Assembly: GCA_934153655.1 (NCBI GenBank)
Contig: CAKPFH010000024.1
Location: 1 to 21,063, forward strand
DNA length: 21,063 nucleotides
Direction: 5' to 3'
Source of the DNA: an uncultured Bacilli bacterium
Lineage (GTDB): Bacteria > Bacillota_I > Bacilli_A > RF39 > UBA660
The first letter of the stretch is position 1, and each line of letters starts with the position of its first letter. The notes beneath the pieces are model-generated. The model was not told where the DNA came from and ran no database searches. It saw only the letters and a list, made by a program, of their open reading frames with translations. Both the position numbers and the translations under genes were made by a program. Positions 1 to 6,980 of this stretch are shown here, piece after piece.

Positions 1-46
1 GACATTAAATACTTATTCCCATCTATTTAAAAATAAAATGAATGAA

Positions 47-98
47 ATTATCGACATTATCGACAAACTAAATTAAATGGGTACCTATTTGGGTACCT
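47..98. repeat. Paired short direct repeats
   Basis: ATTATCGAC occurs twice head-to-tail at 47-55 and 56-64. GGGTACCT occurs at 79-86 and 91-98, with similar AT-rich flanks on each copy, giving a 12-bp period. Such phased pairs can be protein-binding sites, for example integrase arm sites or operators. No neighbouring gene in the window identifies the protein. Confidence 0.55.
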
Positions 99-139
99 AA
101 TACATATATGAAATGGCTTGGAGCCCTTATAAACAAAGT

Positions 140-161
140 ATCCCAGCCGAGAAGCTGGGAT
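140..161. other. GC-rich hairpin
   Basis: ATCCCAGC at 140-147 pairs perfectly with GCTGGGAT at 154-161 around the 6-nt loop CGAGAA. On the plus strand it is followed by TTTCAGGGGGTTTTGG, which is a poor U-tract, and on the minus strand by ACTTTGTTTA. It is therefore not a convincing intrinsic terminator in either direction. The GC-rich stem stands out against the AT-rich background. Confidence 0.55.
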
Positions 162-182
162 TTCAGGGGGTTTTGGTTGAAT

Positions 183-230
183 ATGCACTCACTATAAACC
201 GTGAAGTGCATGTATGGTTTAACCATACAT
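183..230. repeat. Overlapping inverted repeats with 21-bp palindrome
   Basis: ATGCACT (183-189) pairs with AGTGCAT (205-211), extended by CAC/GTG (190-192 with 201-203) across one bulged A. Overlapping its right arm is a perfect palindrome, ATGTATGGTT at 210-219 and AACCATACAT at 221-230, with one central T. TAAACC (195-200) can also pair with GGTTTA (216-221), so the segments can form mutually exclusive structures. Its role is unknown; a dimer-binding operator or a recombination core would both fit. Confidence 0.5.
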
Positions 231-317
231 TTAAATATTATTATATTTTTCATAATTAGTCAATGGAAAAGATTTAATTTGACATATTTTTCTTTTAATT
301 TTACATATTATTTTTTA

Positions 318-2321
318 CTACTCTTTTTCTAAAACATTGTCTTTTCTTACAGCACTGATTAATTCATCTCTTAATTTTAAACAATCAACCGGAGTATTAT
401 TTAAAAATTCTAAAGAATCCGTATTAGCTTGAACTAAAATTTTATAATCTTCTTTTATATTAGCAATTTTAAAAGTCATATCACCACTTTGTTTAGTTCC
501 AAATAAATCTCCTGATCCTCTTAATTTAAAATCTTCTTCGCTTAATTTAAAACCATCACTTGTTGATTCAAGTATTTGTAATCTCTTAGTATCAGTATCA
601 GATATTAAAATACAACTTGAAGCAATTTCACCTCTTCCTACCCTTCCTCTTAATTGATGAAGAGTAGAAAGTCCAAATCTATTAGCATCAAATATTACCA
701 TTTGACTAGCATTTTTAACATCAATTCCAACTTCAATTACCGTTGTACTAATTAAAATATCTATTTCATGAGAACTAAATTTATGCATGATTTCATCTTT
801 CATCTTACTAGGCATTTTCCCATGAACAATATCAATATTATATTTTTTACCAAAAGCTACATTCATTTTATCTTTAAGTTCATTAACACTTACTAAATTA
901 CTACTATCACTTTCTTCAATTAAAGGAGCAATTACATATATTTGATGATTTTCTTGAAGTTCTTTATACATCATTTTTAATACCTTTGGCATATCATCAT
1001 TTTTAAAAACATAAGTTTTAACTTCTTTTCTTCCTTTTGGCATCTCTTTAATAGTAGATACATCCATATCACCATATATAGTTAAAGCATAGGTTCTAGG
1101 AATTGGAGTTGCACTCATATATAAAACATCAGGAGTTAGTCCTTTATTTTTTAAATTTTCTCTTTGATTAACCCCAAATCTATGTTGTTCATCAGTTACA
1201 ACAAGTCCCAAATTATGATATTTAACATCTTCTTGAATTAAAGCATGGGTACCTACTACCATATCAATTGTTCCATCTAATAAACCTTCATAGATTAAAT
1301 TCTTCTCTTTTTTAGAAGTTGAACCAGTTAATAATTTAACCTCAACTAAATCACCAAATAAATTTTTCATATTATTATAATGTTGATTAGCAAGTATTTC
1401 AGTTGGTACCATAAGAGCACTTTGATAACCACTTAATTTATTCATATACATAGCAATTAAACTAACAATAGTTTTACCAGATCCTACATCGCCTTGAATT
1501 AATCTATTCATTCTTTTACTACTATTCATATCAACTCTTATTTCTTCTATTACTTTCTTTTGATCATTTGTTAAAGTGAAAGGTAGTAATTTATAAATAC
1601 TTTCTATATCTTTTTTATATATTTTTCTTTTAATACCATCTAATTTAGTATTTTCCCTTTTTAAATAATTTATTTTAAACATAAACTCAAATAATTCTTC
1701 ATATTTAAGCCTTATCTTAGCACTTTTTAATTTTTCTATTTCATTTGGATTATGAATAATATTTAAAGCCATTTTCTTACTTAGAAATTGATATTTTTCA
1801 ACCAAATAATTTGGTATATAATCATCTATATCATGTCCTAGTTGTAAAAGAGCCATATTAACATAAGTTGAAATATTTTTAGAAGTCAAACCATTTGTTA
1901 AATGATAAACTGATTCTATTTTAATCGAATTACCAAGTCTACCTAATTTAATATCACTTGCTGTTATAATATTTTTTACTTTATCATATTTACCAATTAC
2001 TATTACATTACTTCCAATTGTTAAATGTTGTTTTAGAAAAGCTCGATTAAAAATTGATACTCCAAATATTCTATCTGTTCCTGAAAGTCTAAAGTTCATT
2101 TTATTAAGTCCGGTTTTAATTCTTATTACTATAGGAATTGATTCTACTCTCCCATCAACTATTACTTTCATATCATCATCTAAATTATTAAAATCTGTTT
2201 GTTTTAAAACATCATATCTAACTGGATAATAAGTAATTAAATCATTAACAGTGTATATACCTAATTTATTTAATAAGCTTAAGCTTTTACTTCCAATACC
2301 CTTTACATCTTTTAGTTCCAT
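318..2321 (-). CDS. recG: ATP-dependent DNA helicase RecG
   Basis: RecG is a double-stranded DNA translocase that regresses stalled replication forks and branch-migrates Holliday junctions in the cytoplasm. From this start the protein has 667 residues, normal for the family. It runs as an N-terminal helix-hairpin region (DVKGIGSKS), an OB-fold wedge domain at about 50-130, then two SF2 motor domains. Visible motifs are Walker A GDVGSGKT near 277-284, DEQH near 377-380, SATPIPRT near 403, and TVIEVGIDV and QLRGRVGRG near 527-564. The start was chosen at the ATG at 2321, which has GTGAGG five bases upstream. An in-frame ATG at 2342 directly abuts the -10 box, so it would precede the transcript start. 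The gene seems monocistronic, with its own promoter and the glmS terminator just upstream. Identification is very secure. Confidence 0.97.
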   Translation of the reverse strand: MELKDVKGIGSKSLSLLNKLGIYTVNDLITYYPVRYDVLKQTDFNNLDDDMKVIVDGRVESIPIVIRIKTGLNKMNFRLSGTDRIFGVSIFNRAFLKQHLTIGSNVIVIGKYDKVKNIITASDIKLGRLGNSIKIESVYHLTNGLTSKNISTYVNMALLQLGHDIDDYIPNYLVEKYQFLSKKMALNIIHNPNEIEKLKSAKIRLKYEELFEFMFKINYLKRENTKLDGIKRKIYKKDIESIYKLLPFTLTNDQKKVIEEIRVDMNSSKRMNRLIQGDVGSGKTIVSLIAMYMNKLSGYQSALMVPTEILANQHYNNMKNLFGDLVEVKLLTGSTSKKEKNLIYEGLLDGTIDMVVGTHALIQEDVKYHNLGLVVTDEQHRFGVNQRENLKNKGLTPDVLYMSATPIPRTYALTIYGDMDVSTIKEMPKGRKEVKTYVFKNDDMPKVLKMMYKELQENHQIYVIAPLIEESDSSNLVSVNELKDKMNVAFGKKYNIDIVHGKMPSKMKDEIMHKFSSHEIDILISTTVIEVGIDVKNASQMVIFDANRFGLSTLHQLRGRVGRGEIASSCILISDTDTKRLQILESTSDGFKLSEEDFKLRGSGDLFGTKQSGDMTFKIANIKEDYKILVQANTDSLEFLNNTPVDCLKLRDELISAVRKDNVLEKE

Positions 2322-2342
2322 CTTGACCTCACTTACTAGCAT

Positions 2343-2371
2343 ATTATACCAAATTTTTATTTTTTAGTAAA
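2343..2371 (-). promoter_or_regulatory. recG promoter
   Basis: On the minus strand, -35 TTTACT (2371-2366) and a consensus -10 TATAAT (2348-2343) are separated by 17 bp, and an extended TGG precedes the -10. The predicted transcript start near 2336 leaves a leader of about 15 nt carrying the ribosome binding site. This rules out the in-frame ATG at 2342 as start. Confidence 0.75.
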
Positions 2372-2384
2372 TAAATTACTTATG

Positions 2385-2421
2385 AAAAAAACTAATAATT
2401 TTTTTAATAATTACTAGTTTT
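2385..2421 (-). terminator. Intrinsic terminator of glmS
   Basis: In minus-strand RNA, AAAACUAGUAAUU (2421-2409) pairs over 13 positions, one of them G-U, with AAUUAUUAGUUUU (2400-2388) around an 8-nt loop. A run of U's follows (2390-2385). It begins a few bases after the glmS stop codon and separates glmS from the recG promoter. Confidence 0.75.
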
Positions 2422-2426
2422 CTTAA

Positions 2427-4199
2427 TTATTCAACTGTAACACTTTTAGCTAAATTTCTTGGTTTATCAATATCATATCCTAAATTAAGAGCAACATAAT
2501 AAGCTAATAATTGCATAGGTACAACACTTAAAACACATGTTGTTAAATCACTTAAATCAGGTATTTCTACTAAATCATCATAAACATCACTTGCTATATT
2601 TAAACATTCTCTTTTAATTACTAAAGAATAAGCTCCTCTTGCTTTAGTCTCTTTAATATTACTAATTGTTTTTTCATAAATAGATTTATCAGTTAAAACG
2701 CTAATAACGGGAGTATTCTCTTCTATTAAAGAAATAGTTCCATGCTTAAGTTCTCCTGCTGCATAAGTCTCTGAATGAATATATGAAATTTCTTTTAGTT
2801 TTAAAGATCCTTCTAAAGCTAAACAATAATCTATTAATCTTCCTATAAAAAATACATCTTTATGTTTACTAATTTTATTTACTATATCTTTATAATCTAT
2901 ATTAATAAGTTTTCTTATTTCTTGACTTAATTTATTATAATCATTTAAAACTTCTTTACTTAATTCATAATCTATTTTAAGTAATTCTTTGTATATTAAC
3001 ATACTAAAAGTTAATACTTGAAGAGTAAAGGCTTTTGTTGTTGCAACAGCTATTTCACATCCTGCATTTATATAAATTACTTCTTGACTTTCTCTAGCTA
3101 TAGTTGATCCTACAACATTAACTATTCCAAGAGTTTTTATTTTCTCATCTTTTGCAAGTCTTAAAGAAGCAATGGTATCAGCAGTTTCTCCTGATTGGGA
3201 AACTAATATAACTAAATCATCTTTTTTCAAAAAATTCTTTTTATAACGAAATTCACTAGCAAGTTCTACTTTAGTTTCAATATTTAAATACTTTTCAATT
3301 AAATAAGAACCTATTAAACTAGCATGATATGCTGATCCACAGGCAACAATATATATTTTTTTATATTTACTAATACTTGGAATAAGTTCTAAATTGTTTA
3401 AATAATATTTTAAATATTTATCTACTAATTCAGGTTCTTCATTTATCTCTTTTAACATGAAATGACTATATCCTCCTTTAGTAGCAGACATTATATCATG
3501 ATTAAAAGTTAACATTTCTTTAGAAATCTCTTGATTATTTAAATAAAATTTAATTTTATCTTTAGTAATAACTGCTATACTATCATCTATTAAATAATAA
3601 TTTTTTGTATATTTTAAAATAGCTGGTATATCACTTGCTATAAAATTACCTATACTACTTTCAGCAACTATTAAAGGACTTCCATATCTAAGAGCATAGA
3701 TATTATCAGGATCAAAGTCAAAAAGAATAGCAAAAGCATAACTTCCTTTAAGAATATTTTTAAGTTTATCTAAGCCACTTATAATATTTTCTTTACATTT
3801 AATTAAATCATCTATTAAAGCAGTTGCTACTTCAGTATCTGTTTCACTTTTAAAAGTATAACCTTTTTTTAATAACTCTTCTTTTAATTCATGATAATTT
3901 TCAATTATTCCATTATGAACTAGCGTAACATTTCCTACTTTATGAGGATGAGCATTTATATTATTAGGTCTTCCATGAGTTGCCCATCTAGTATGACCTA
4001 TACCTATATTAGTATCATCTGAAACTAATATTTTTTCTAATTCGCCAATTCTTCCTTGTTCTTTAAATATTCTTATTTTATTATTGGTAAAATAAGCTAT
4101 TCCACTTGAATCATATCCTCTATATTCAAGACTTTTTAAACCTTCTATTAAAATTGGAATAGCATTTTCTTTTCCATTATATCCTATTATTCCACACAT
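2427..4199 (-). CDS. glmS: Glutamine--fructose-6-phosphate aminotransferase (isomerizing)
   Basis: GlmS converts fructose-6-phosphate and glutamine to glucosamine-6-phosphate, the first step towards UDP-GlcNAc and peptidoglycan. The protein has 590 residues from ATG 4199, typical length. It begins MCGIIGYNG, so Cys2 becomes the N-terminal glutaminase nucleophile. Other landmarks are RGYDSSGIAY, GHTRWATHG, NGIIENY and SETDTE in the glutaminase domain, CGSAYHAS and SQSGETADT in the first SIS domain, a second SIS domain, and the classic C-terminus DKPRNLAKSVTVE. The reading frame stays open for 25 more codons upstream, but that stretch is ribozyme and leader sequence, and AGAAGGAG sits four bases before 4199. 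Expression should be repressed by glucosamine-6-phosphate through the upstream ribozyme. Identification is very secure. Confidence 0.98.
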   Translation of the reverse strand: MCGIIGYNGKENAIPILIEGLKSLEYRGYDSSGIAYFTNNKIRIFKEQGRIGELEKILVSDDTNIGIGHTRWATHGRPNNINAHPHKVGNVTLVHNGIIENYHELKEELLKKGYTFKSETDTEVATALIDDLIKCKENIISGLDKLKNILKGSYAFAILFDFDPDNIYALRYGSPLIVAESSIGNFIASDIPAILKYTKNYYLIDDSIAVITKDKIKFYLNNQEISKEMLTFNHDIMSATKGGYSHFMLKEINEEPELVDKYLKYYLNNLELIPSISKYKKIYIVACGSAYHASLIGSYLIEKYLNIETKVELASEFRYKKNFLKKDDLVILVSQSGETADTIASLRLAKDEKIKTLGIVNVVGSTIARESQEVIYINAGCEIAVATTKAFTLQVLTFSMLIYKELLKIDYELSKEVLNDYNKLSQEIRKLINIDYKDIVNKISKHKDVFFIGRLIDYCLALEGSLKLKEISYIHSETYAAGELKHGTISLIEENTPVISVLTDKSIYEKTISNIKETKARGAYSLVIKRECLNIASDVYDDLVEIPDLSDLTTCVLSVVPMQLLAYYVALNLGYDIDKPRNLAKSVTVE

Positions 4200-4219
4200 A
4201 AATCTCCTTCTAGTCGATA

Positions 4220-4339
4220 TATTTTTTGTTATAATCTTGATTTTATTTTTTATAATATATCTTACGAGTACCACCCGTTAATGTATCCGCCGAAATATTC
4301 GATAACATTAAACCTCGTCAACCAACAGGTTCTGGCGCT
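4220..4339 (-). ncRNA. glmS ribozyme: glmS self-cleaving ribozyme/riboswitch
   Basis: On the minus strand the leader carries the conserved ribozyme core. The cleavage site lies between A4339 and G4338 and is followed by GCGCCAGAAC, then GACGAGG, then TATCGAA and TTTCGGCGGAT. P1 is shortened to AACC/GGUU with a UGUU loop. The stem corresponding to P3 is a perfect 7 bp, UUAAUGU/ACAUUAA. Near CGGG..CUCGUAAG the P4 region is also short, so the RNA looks minimal and AU-rich compared with the well-studied Bacillus form. Known ribozymes of this class use glucosamine-6-phosphate as cofactor; cleavage exposes the mRNA to decay and lowers GlmS synthesis. The 3' boundary near 4220 is approximate. Class assignment is secure from motif order and position. 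Confidence 0.93.
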
Positions 4340-4382
4340 AAATTATCACTTTTCCTCCTTTTATGATAACCTTTATATTAAT

Positions 4383-4411
4383 ATTCTATACTAAATAGAA
4401 AAAAAAGACAA
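4383..4411 (-). promoter_or_regulatory. glmS promoter
   Basis: On the minus strand, -35 TTGTCT (4411-4406) is 17 bp from -10 TAGAAT (4388-4383), with a T-rich spacer. The predicted start near 4376 puts about 37 nt before the ribozyme cleavage site. Confidence 0.65.
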
Positions 4412-4450
4412 ATATTTAAAAAAAATTTACATATATTTAACAGGTGATAT

Positions 4451-4960
4451 ATGTATTATTTTAATTTAATTATGTTTTATTCCTTACTAGGTTTTATTAT
4501 GGAAAGTGTTGTTTATAAAGTATCTAATACTAATCAACATAGTAGTATTTTTTATGGTCCTTATACTTTAGTATATGGCTTTGGTATACTTCCTTGTATT
4601 TTATTATTTAATAAATTAACTACTATTTTACCTAATAATATTATTACAATAATTTTATGTTATCTTAGTTTTGCTGTAATAACAACTACAATTGAATGGA
4701 TAGGTGGTTCTTTAATTCATTTATTACTTAAAATAGATAAATGGAACTATCAAAATCATAAATATCATCTAGGTAAATATATTTGTCTTGATTATGCTAT
4801 TTATTGGGGTTTATTAGCTACTTTTATTATTAAATATTTACATCCTTTCTTTAATATAAATATTATAAAAAAAATACCAAACCATATAACAATTATTATT
4901 TTAATTATTTTTTTAATTGATACATGTTTAGTATTTATAAATAAAATTATGAAAAATTAA
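4451..4960 (+). CDS. CmpB-family multi-pass membrane protein
   Basis: This 169-residue protein fits the family labelled putative ABC-transporter type IV / CmpB (Pfam ABC_trans_CmpB), whose real function is not established. The signature order is present: GFIMES near residue 14, SSIFYGPYTLVYGFG at 31-45, IEWIGGSLIHLLLKIDKWNY at 81-100, and HLGKYICLDYAIYWGLL at 106-122. About four to five hydrophobic membrane segments are visible and no soluble domain. AGGTGAT lies two bases before the ATG, the same GGTGAT-type ribosome binding site as recU. The gene stands alone on the plus strand, diverges from glmS, and its stop codon overlaps that of the convergent operon in the palindrome TTAA. Family placement is fairly sure; function is not. 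Confidence 0.82.
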   Translation: MYYFNLIMFYSLLGFIMESVVYKVSNTNQHSSIFYGPYTLVYGFGILPCILLFNKLTTILPNNIITIILCYLSFAVITTTIEWIGGSLIHLLLKIDKWNYQNHKYHLGKYICLDYAIYWGLLATFIIKYLHPFFNINIIKKIPNHITIIILIIFLIDTCLVFINKIMKN

Positions 4961-6294
4961 CTATTTTTAATTTCTAATAAACGATTAATTAAATAATTAT
5001 AATCATTTAAACTTAACTCATTTTGATGAGTTTTTATTTTAAAATAAATATCTTGAATACTATTTTTATCATCTTGATTATTTCTTAAGTTTTCAACATC
5101 ATATAAAAGTTTCTCTAAGTAATTGTTGTTGGTACTAAATACTTGATCCATATTATTTTCAAATTCTTCATCAGGTGTTTGATAATTAGAAAAAATATTA
5201 TCATATGAACTTAAATCAATTTCATTTTCTATAGGTTTAAAAGTAGCATAGCTAGGTTCAACTATAGCTTTTTTACAAGAATTATTTTTTAATACTTCAT
5301 CAAGAGTTGGTATTTTAGGTTCTTCAAAAGAATTAGTTTTAGAATTATCATAAATATCAGTTAAAATATTATTAATTTCATTATCTTTGAATTTATCATG
5401 AACATCAACCTTAGTTTTCTTAATTCTTTTTAAAGTTGGCTCTTCAAAAGCAACTCGTGGTTTTACTTCTTCAATAATGTTTTCAGATAACTCTTGAGGT
5501 TTTATATCTTCAATTATAGTCTTTGATAATTCTTGAGGCTTAATATTAATAATTTCATCATTTTTAGGTAATTCTGAATTAATTTCAAATACAAATTTGT
5601 TTTGTTTTTTAACTGGCATTATATCTAAATAATCATTATATTTAGTAAAACTATTAGCATTTTTAAGTTCTTTAGCTGTGATTTCATTTTCAACCAAAAT
5701 ATTTTTATTTTCTTTTACTTTATCTAAATATTTATTAATATAATTAATTACTTTTAAAATTACTAAAACTAATAACCAAATTAAAAATAATTGCATGTTT
5801 AATTCTATTAAGTTTAATAATTCGCTATTTGTATATATATTTAATTGTTCATAAACATTTATTTGATTAGTAATAATATTATTTATAATGAAATAAAAGA
5901 TAATATTAAATAAAAGAAAGAAAATAATATTTATACTTTTTTTAATAACTTTATCTTCTTTAGAAAAAGTTGATCTAATTATTAAAACATTAACAAGTAC
6001 TACAATAAAAATATAAACAGCAAGATTTGGAAAAAATAAAAGTAAAATTAAATTATCCATAAAATAATCAAATAAACTAAATATTTTGTCATAATACATA
6101 TAAATTAAATAACCTATTATTGATACATAAATAAGTGAAAATATTATTTTAAAAACTTTATTATGAAACTTATTAGCAAGTATTAGAAAAAATAATATTA
6201 AAGCTGATATAAGAAGTATTATAAGTTTATTTGTTTGATTCATAAATAGTTTAAAAAACATATCAAATTGTTCAAAAATACTTGTTTGTATCAT
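4957..6294 (-). CDS. Membrane protein of unknown function, last gene of sortase operon
   Basis: I do not recognise this 445-residue protein. The N-terminal 190 residues hold about five hydrophobic segments (roughly 23-42, 47-66, 81-106, 119-142 and 165-186). The remaining 250 residues look soluble, acidic and low in complexity, ending in a probable helical stretch (390-445). A short tandem repeat is visible at 251-279, where IKPQELS occurs twice followed by IEEVKP. By the positive-inside rule the tail is probably cytoplasmic, since KVINYINKYLDKVKENK follows the last segment. The start at 6294 has a purine-rich GAGGGGGGAG five bases upstream. It lies 26 bp behind the sortase gene, so it is probably co-transcribed with adhesin and sortase. 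A role in envelope assembly is inference from position only. Confidence 0.8.
   Translation of the reverse strand: MIQTSIFEQFDMFFKLFMNQTNKLIILLISALILFFLILANKFHNKVFKIIFSLIYVSIIGYLIYMYYDKIFSLFDYFMDNLILLLFFPNLAVYIFIVVLVNVLIIRSTFSKEDKVIKKSINIIFFLLFNIIFYFIINNIITNQINVYEQLNIYTNSELLNLIELNMQLFLIWLLVLVILKVINYINKYLDKVKENKNILVENEITAKELKNANSFTKYNDYLDIMPVKKQNKFVFEINSELPKNDEIINIKPQELSKTIIEDIKPQELSENIIEEVKPRVAFEEPTLKRIKKTKVDVHDKFKDNEINNILTDIYDNSKTNSFEEPKIPTLDEVLKNNSCKKAIVEPSYATFKPIENEIDLSSYDNIFSNYQTPDEEFENNMDQVFSTNNNYLEKLLYDVENLRNNQDDKNSIQDIYFKIKTHQNELSLNDYNYLINRLLEIKNS
5015..5040 (+). terminator. Intrinsic terminator of the CmpB-family gene inside the opposing gene
   Basis: AACTCAT (5015-5021) pairs perfectly with ATGAGTT (5026-5032) around TTTG, followed by TTTATTTT. 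It lies 55 bp past the plus-strand stop codon. On the other strand it codes for residues of the opposing membrane protein (KTHQNELS). The stem plus T-tract favours plus-strand termination. Confidence 0.7.
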
Positions 6295-6320
6295 TATATC
6301 TCCCCCCTCTATTTATTTTT

Positions 6321-6980
6321 TTAGATATTAACAACACTTTCAAGTTCTAATATATAAATTGTTTGTTTAGTACGACTATCTTTAGTACAAGTAACTAAAG
6401 TTAAGGTATTTTTATTAAGATTTCTATATATTGCTATTTTACCAGTTTTTTCTTGTTCATAGATATTAACTATTTTATAAGTGTATTTATGATTTTTATA
6501 ATTAACATAAGCATAATCACCAAGATTTAACTGATATAAATTTCTAAAATAAGCAAGGTAACTATTTCCTGAATGAGCTGCTAAAATAAAGTTACCATTT
6601 TTAACATTAGGATAAGAAGAGTTTTTAACTACTTCTACGTTTTTATTAACAGTATTGTAAGGTGAACCAAGTTCTGTAAAACCTTTATTTAAATTAATCT
6701 TAGGAATTTCTATACTACCAATATAGTAGTTTTCATAAGGATCAACGTACTCTTTAGTCTCGGTTTCGTTTTCCAAAGAAGAAGTAGACTCATCTAAGTT
6801 GTCTACTTCTTCTGGAATATCATATATTTCTTCTTGTTCTTTAATAAGTAATAAATTATTCATATAAGAATAAGCATTACTTAGTTTTTCGTTGAAATAA
6901 TTATTAGTTAAAATAATTATACCTGCGACTATTAATAAAGTACTAATTATTGAAATAACTTTATTTTGAAAATTTTGCAC
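6321..6980 (-). CDS. Sortase-family cysteine transpeptidase
   Basis: Sortases are membrane-anchored enzymes outside the cell that cut a C-terminal sorting motif and join the protein to the wall or to another subunit. The 219-residue protein has a membrane anchor at about 8-26, an acidic linker (50-80), then the sortase barrel with His136 in LAAHSGN, Cys198 in TLVTC and Arg203 as probable catalytic Arg. The class is not certain from motifs alone. The start is GTG at 6980, 20 bp inside the end of the adhesin gene. The nearest purine-rich motif, AGGA, is about 13 bases away, so translation is probably coupled to the adhesin. The neighbouring adhesin is the obvious substrate. Enzyme family is secure; the exact start is less so. 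Confidence 0.92.
   Translation of the reverse strand: MQNFQNKVISIISTLLIVAGIIILTNNYFNEKLSNAYSYMNNLLLIKEQEEIYDIPEEVDNLDESTSSLENETETKEYVDPYENYYIGSIEIPKINLNKGFTELGSPYNTVNKNVEVVKNSSYPNVKNGNFILAAHSGNSYLAYFRNLYQLNLGDYAYVNYKNHKYTYKIVNIYEQEKTGKIAIYRNLNKNTLTLVTCTKDSRTKQTIYILELESVVNI

Larger units (their letters stand above)
1..317. other. Non-coding region with direct repeats, hairpin and palindrome
   Basis: No convincing gene lies here. The first 100 bases carry two short direct repeats: a 9-bp unit (ATTATCGAC) twice in tandem at 47-64, and GGGTACCT at 79-86 and 91-98, exactly one 12-bp step apart. A GC-rich hairpin follows at 140-161, then two overlapping inverted repeats at 183-230. GC content at 120-230 is clearly higher than in the flanks. 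Paired arm-like direct repeats near a palindrome resemble the DNA around tyrosine-recombinase attachment sites, so a mobile-element end or scar is possible. This is inference, because no recombinase gene is visible. From 231 to 317 the sequence is plain AT-rich DNA downstream of recG with no clear terminator. Confidence 0.4.

Noticed and set aside
68..253. Minus-strand open frame of 61 codons
   Set aside because: No convincing ribosome binding site, and it runs through the hairpin and palindromes. The resemblance of its end to integrase tails is too faint to call a gene or pseudogene.
279..307. Plus-strand promoter (TTGACA at 279-284) aimed at the recG 3' end
   Set aside because: The -10 at 17 bp (TACATA) is poor and no plus-strand gene follows; only an antisense transcript would be made.
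4200..4274. N-terminal extension of GlmS by 25 codons
   Set aside because: It translates the ribozyme and leader; MCGIIG at 4199 with AAGGAG is the true start because Cys must be N-terminal.
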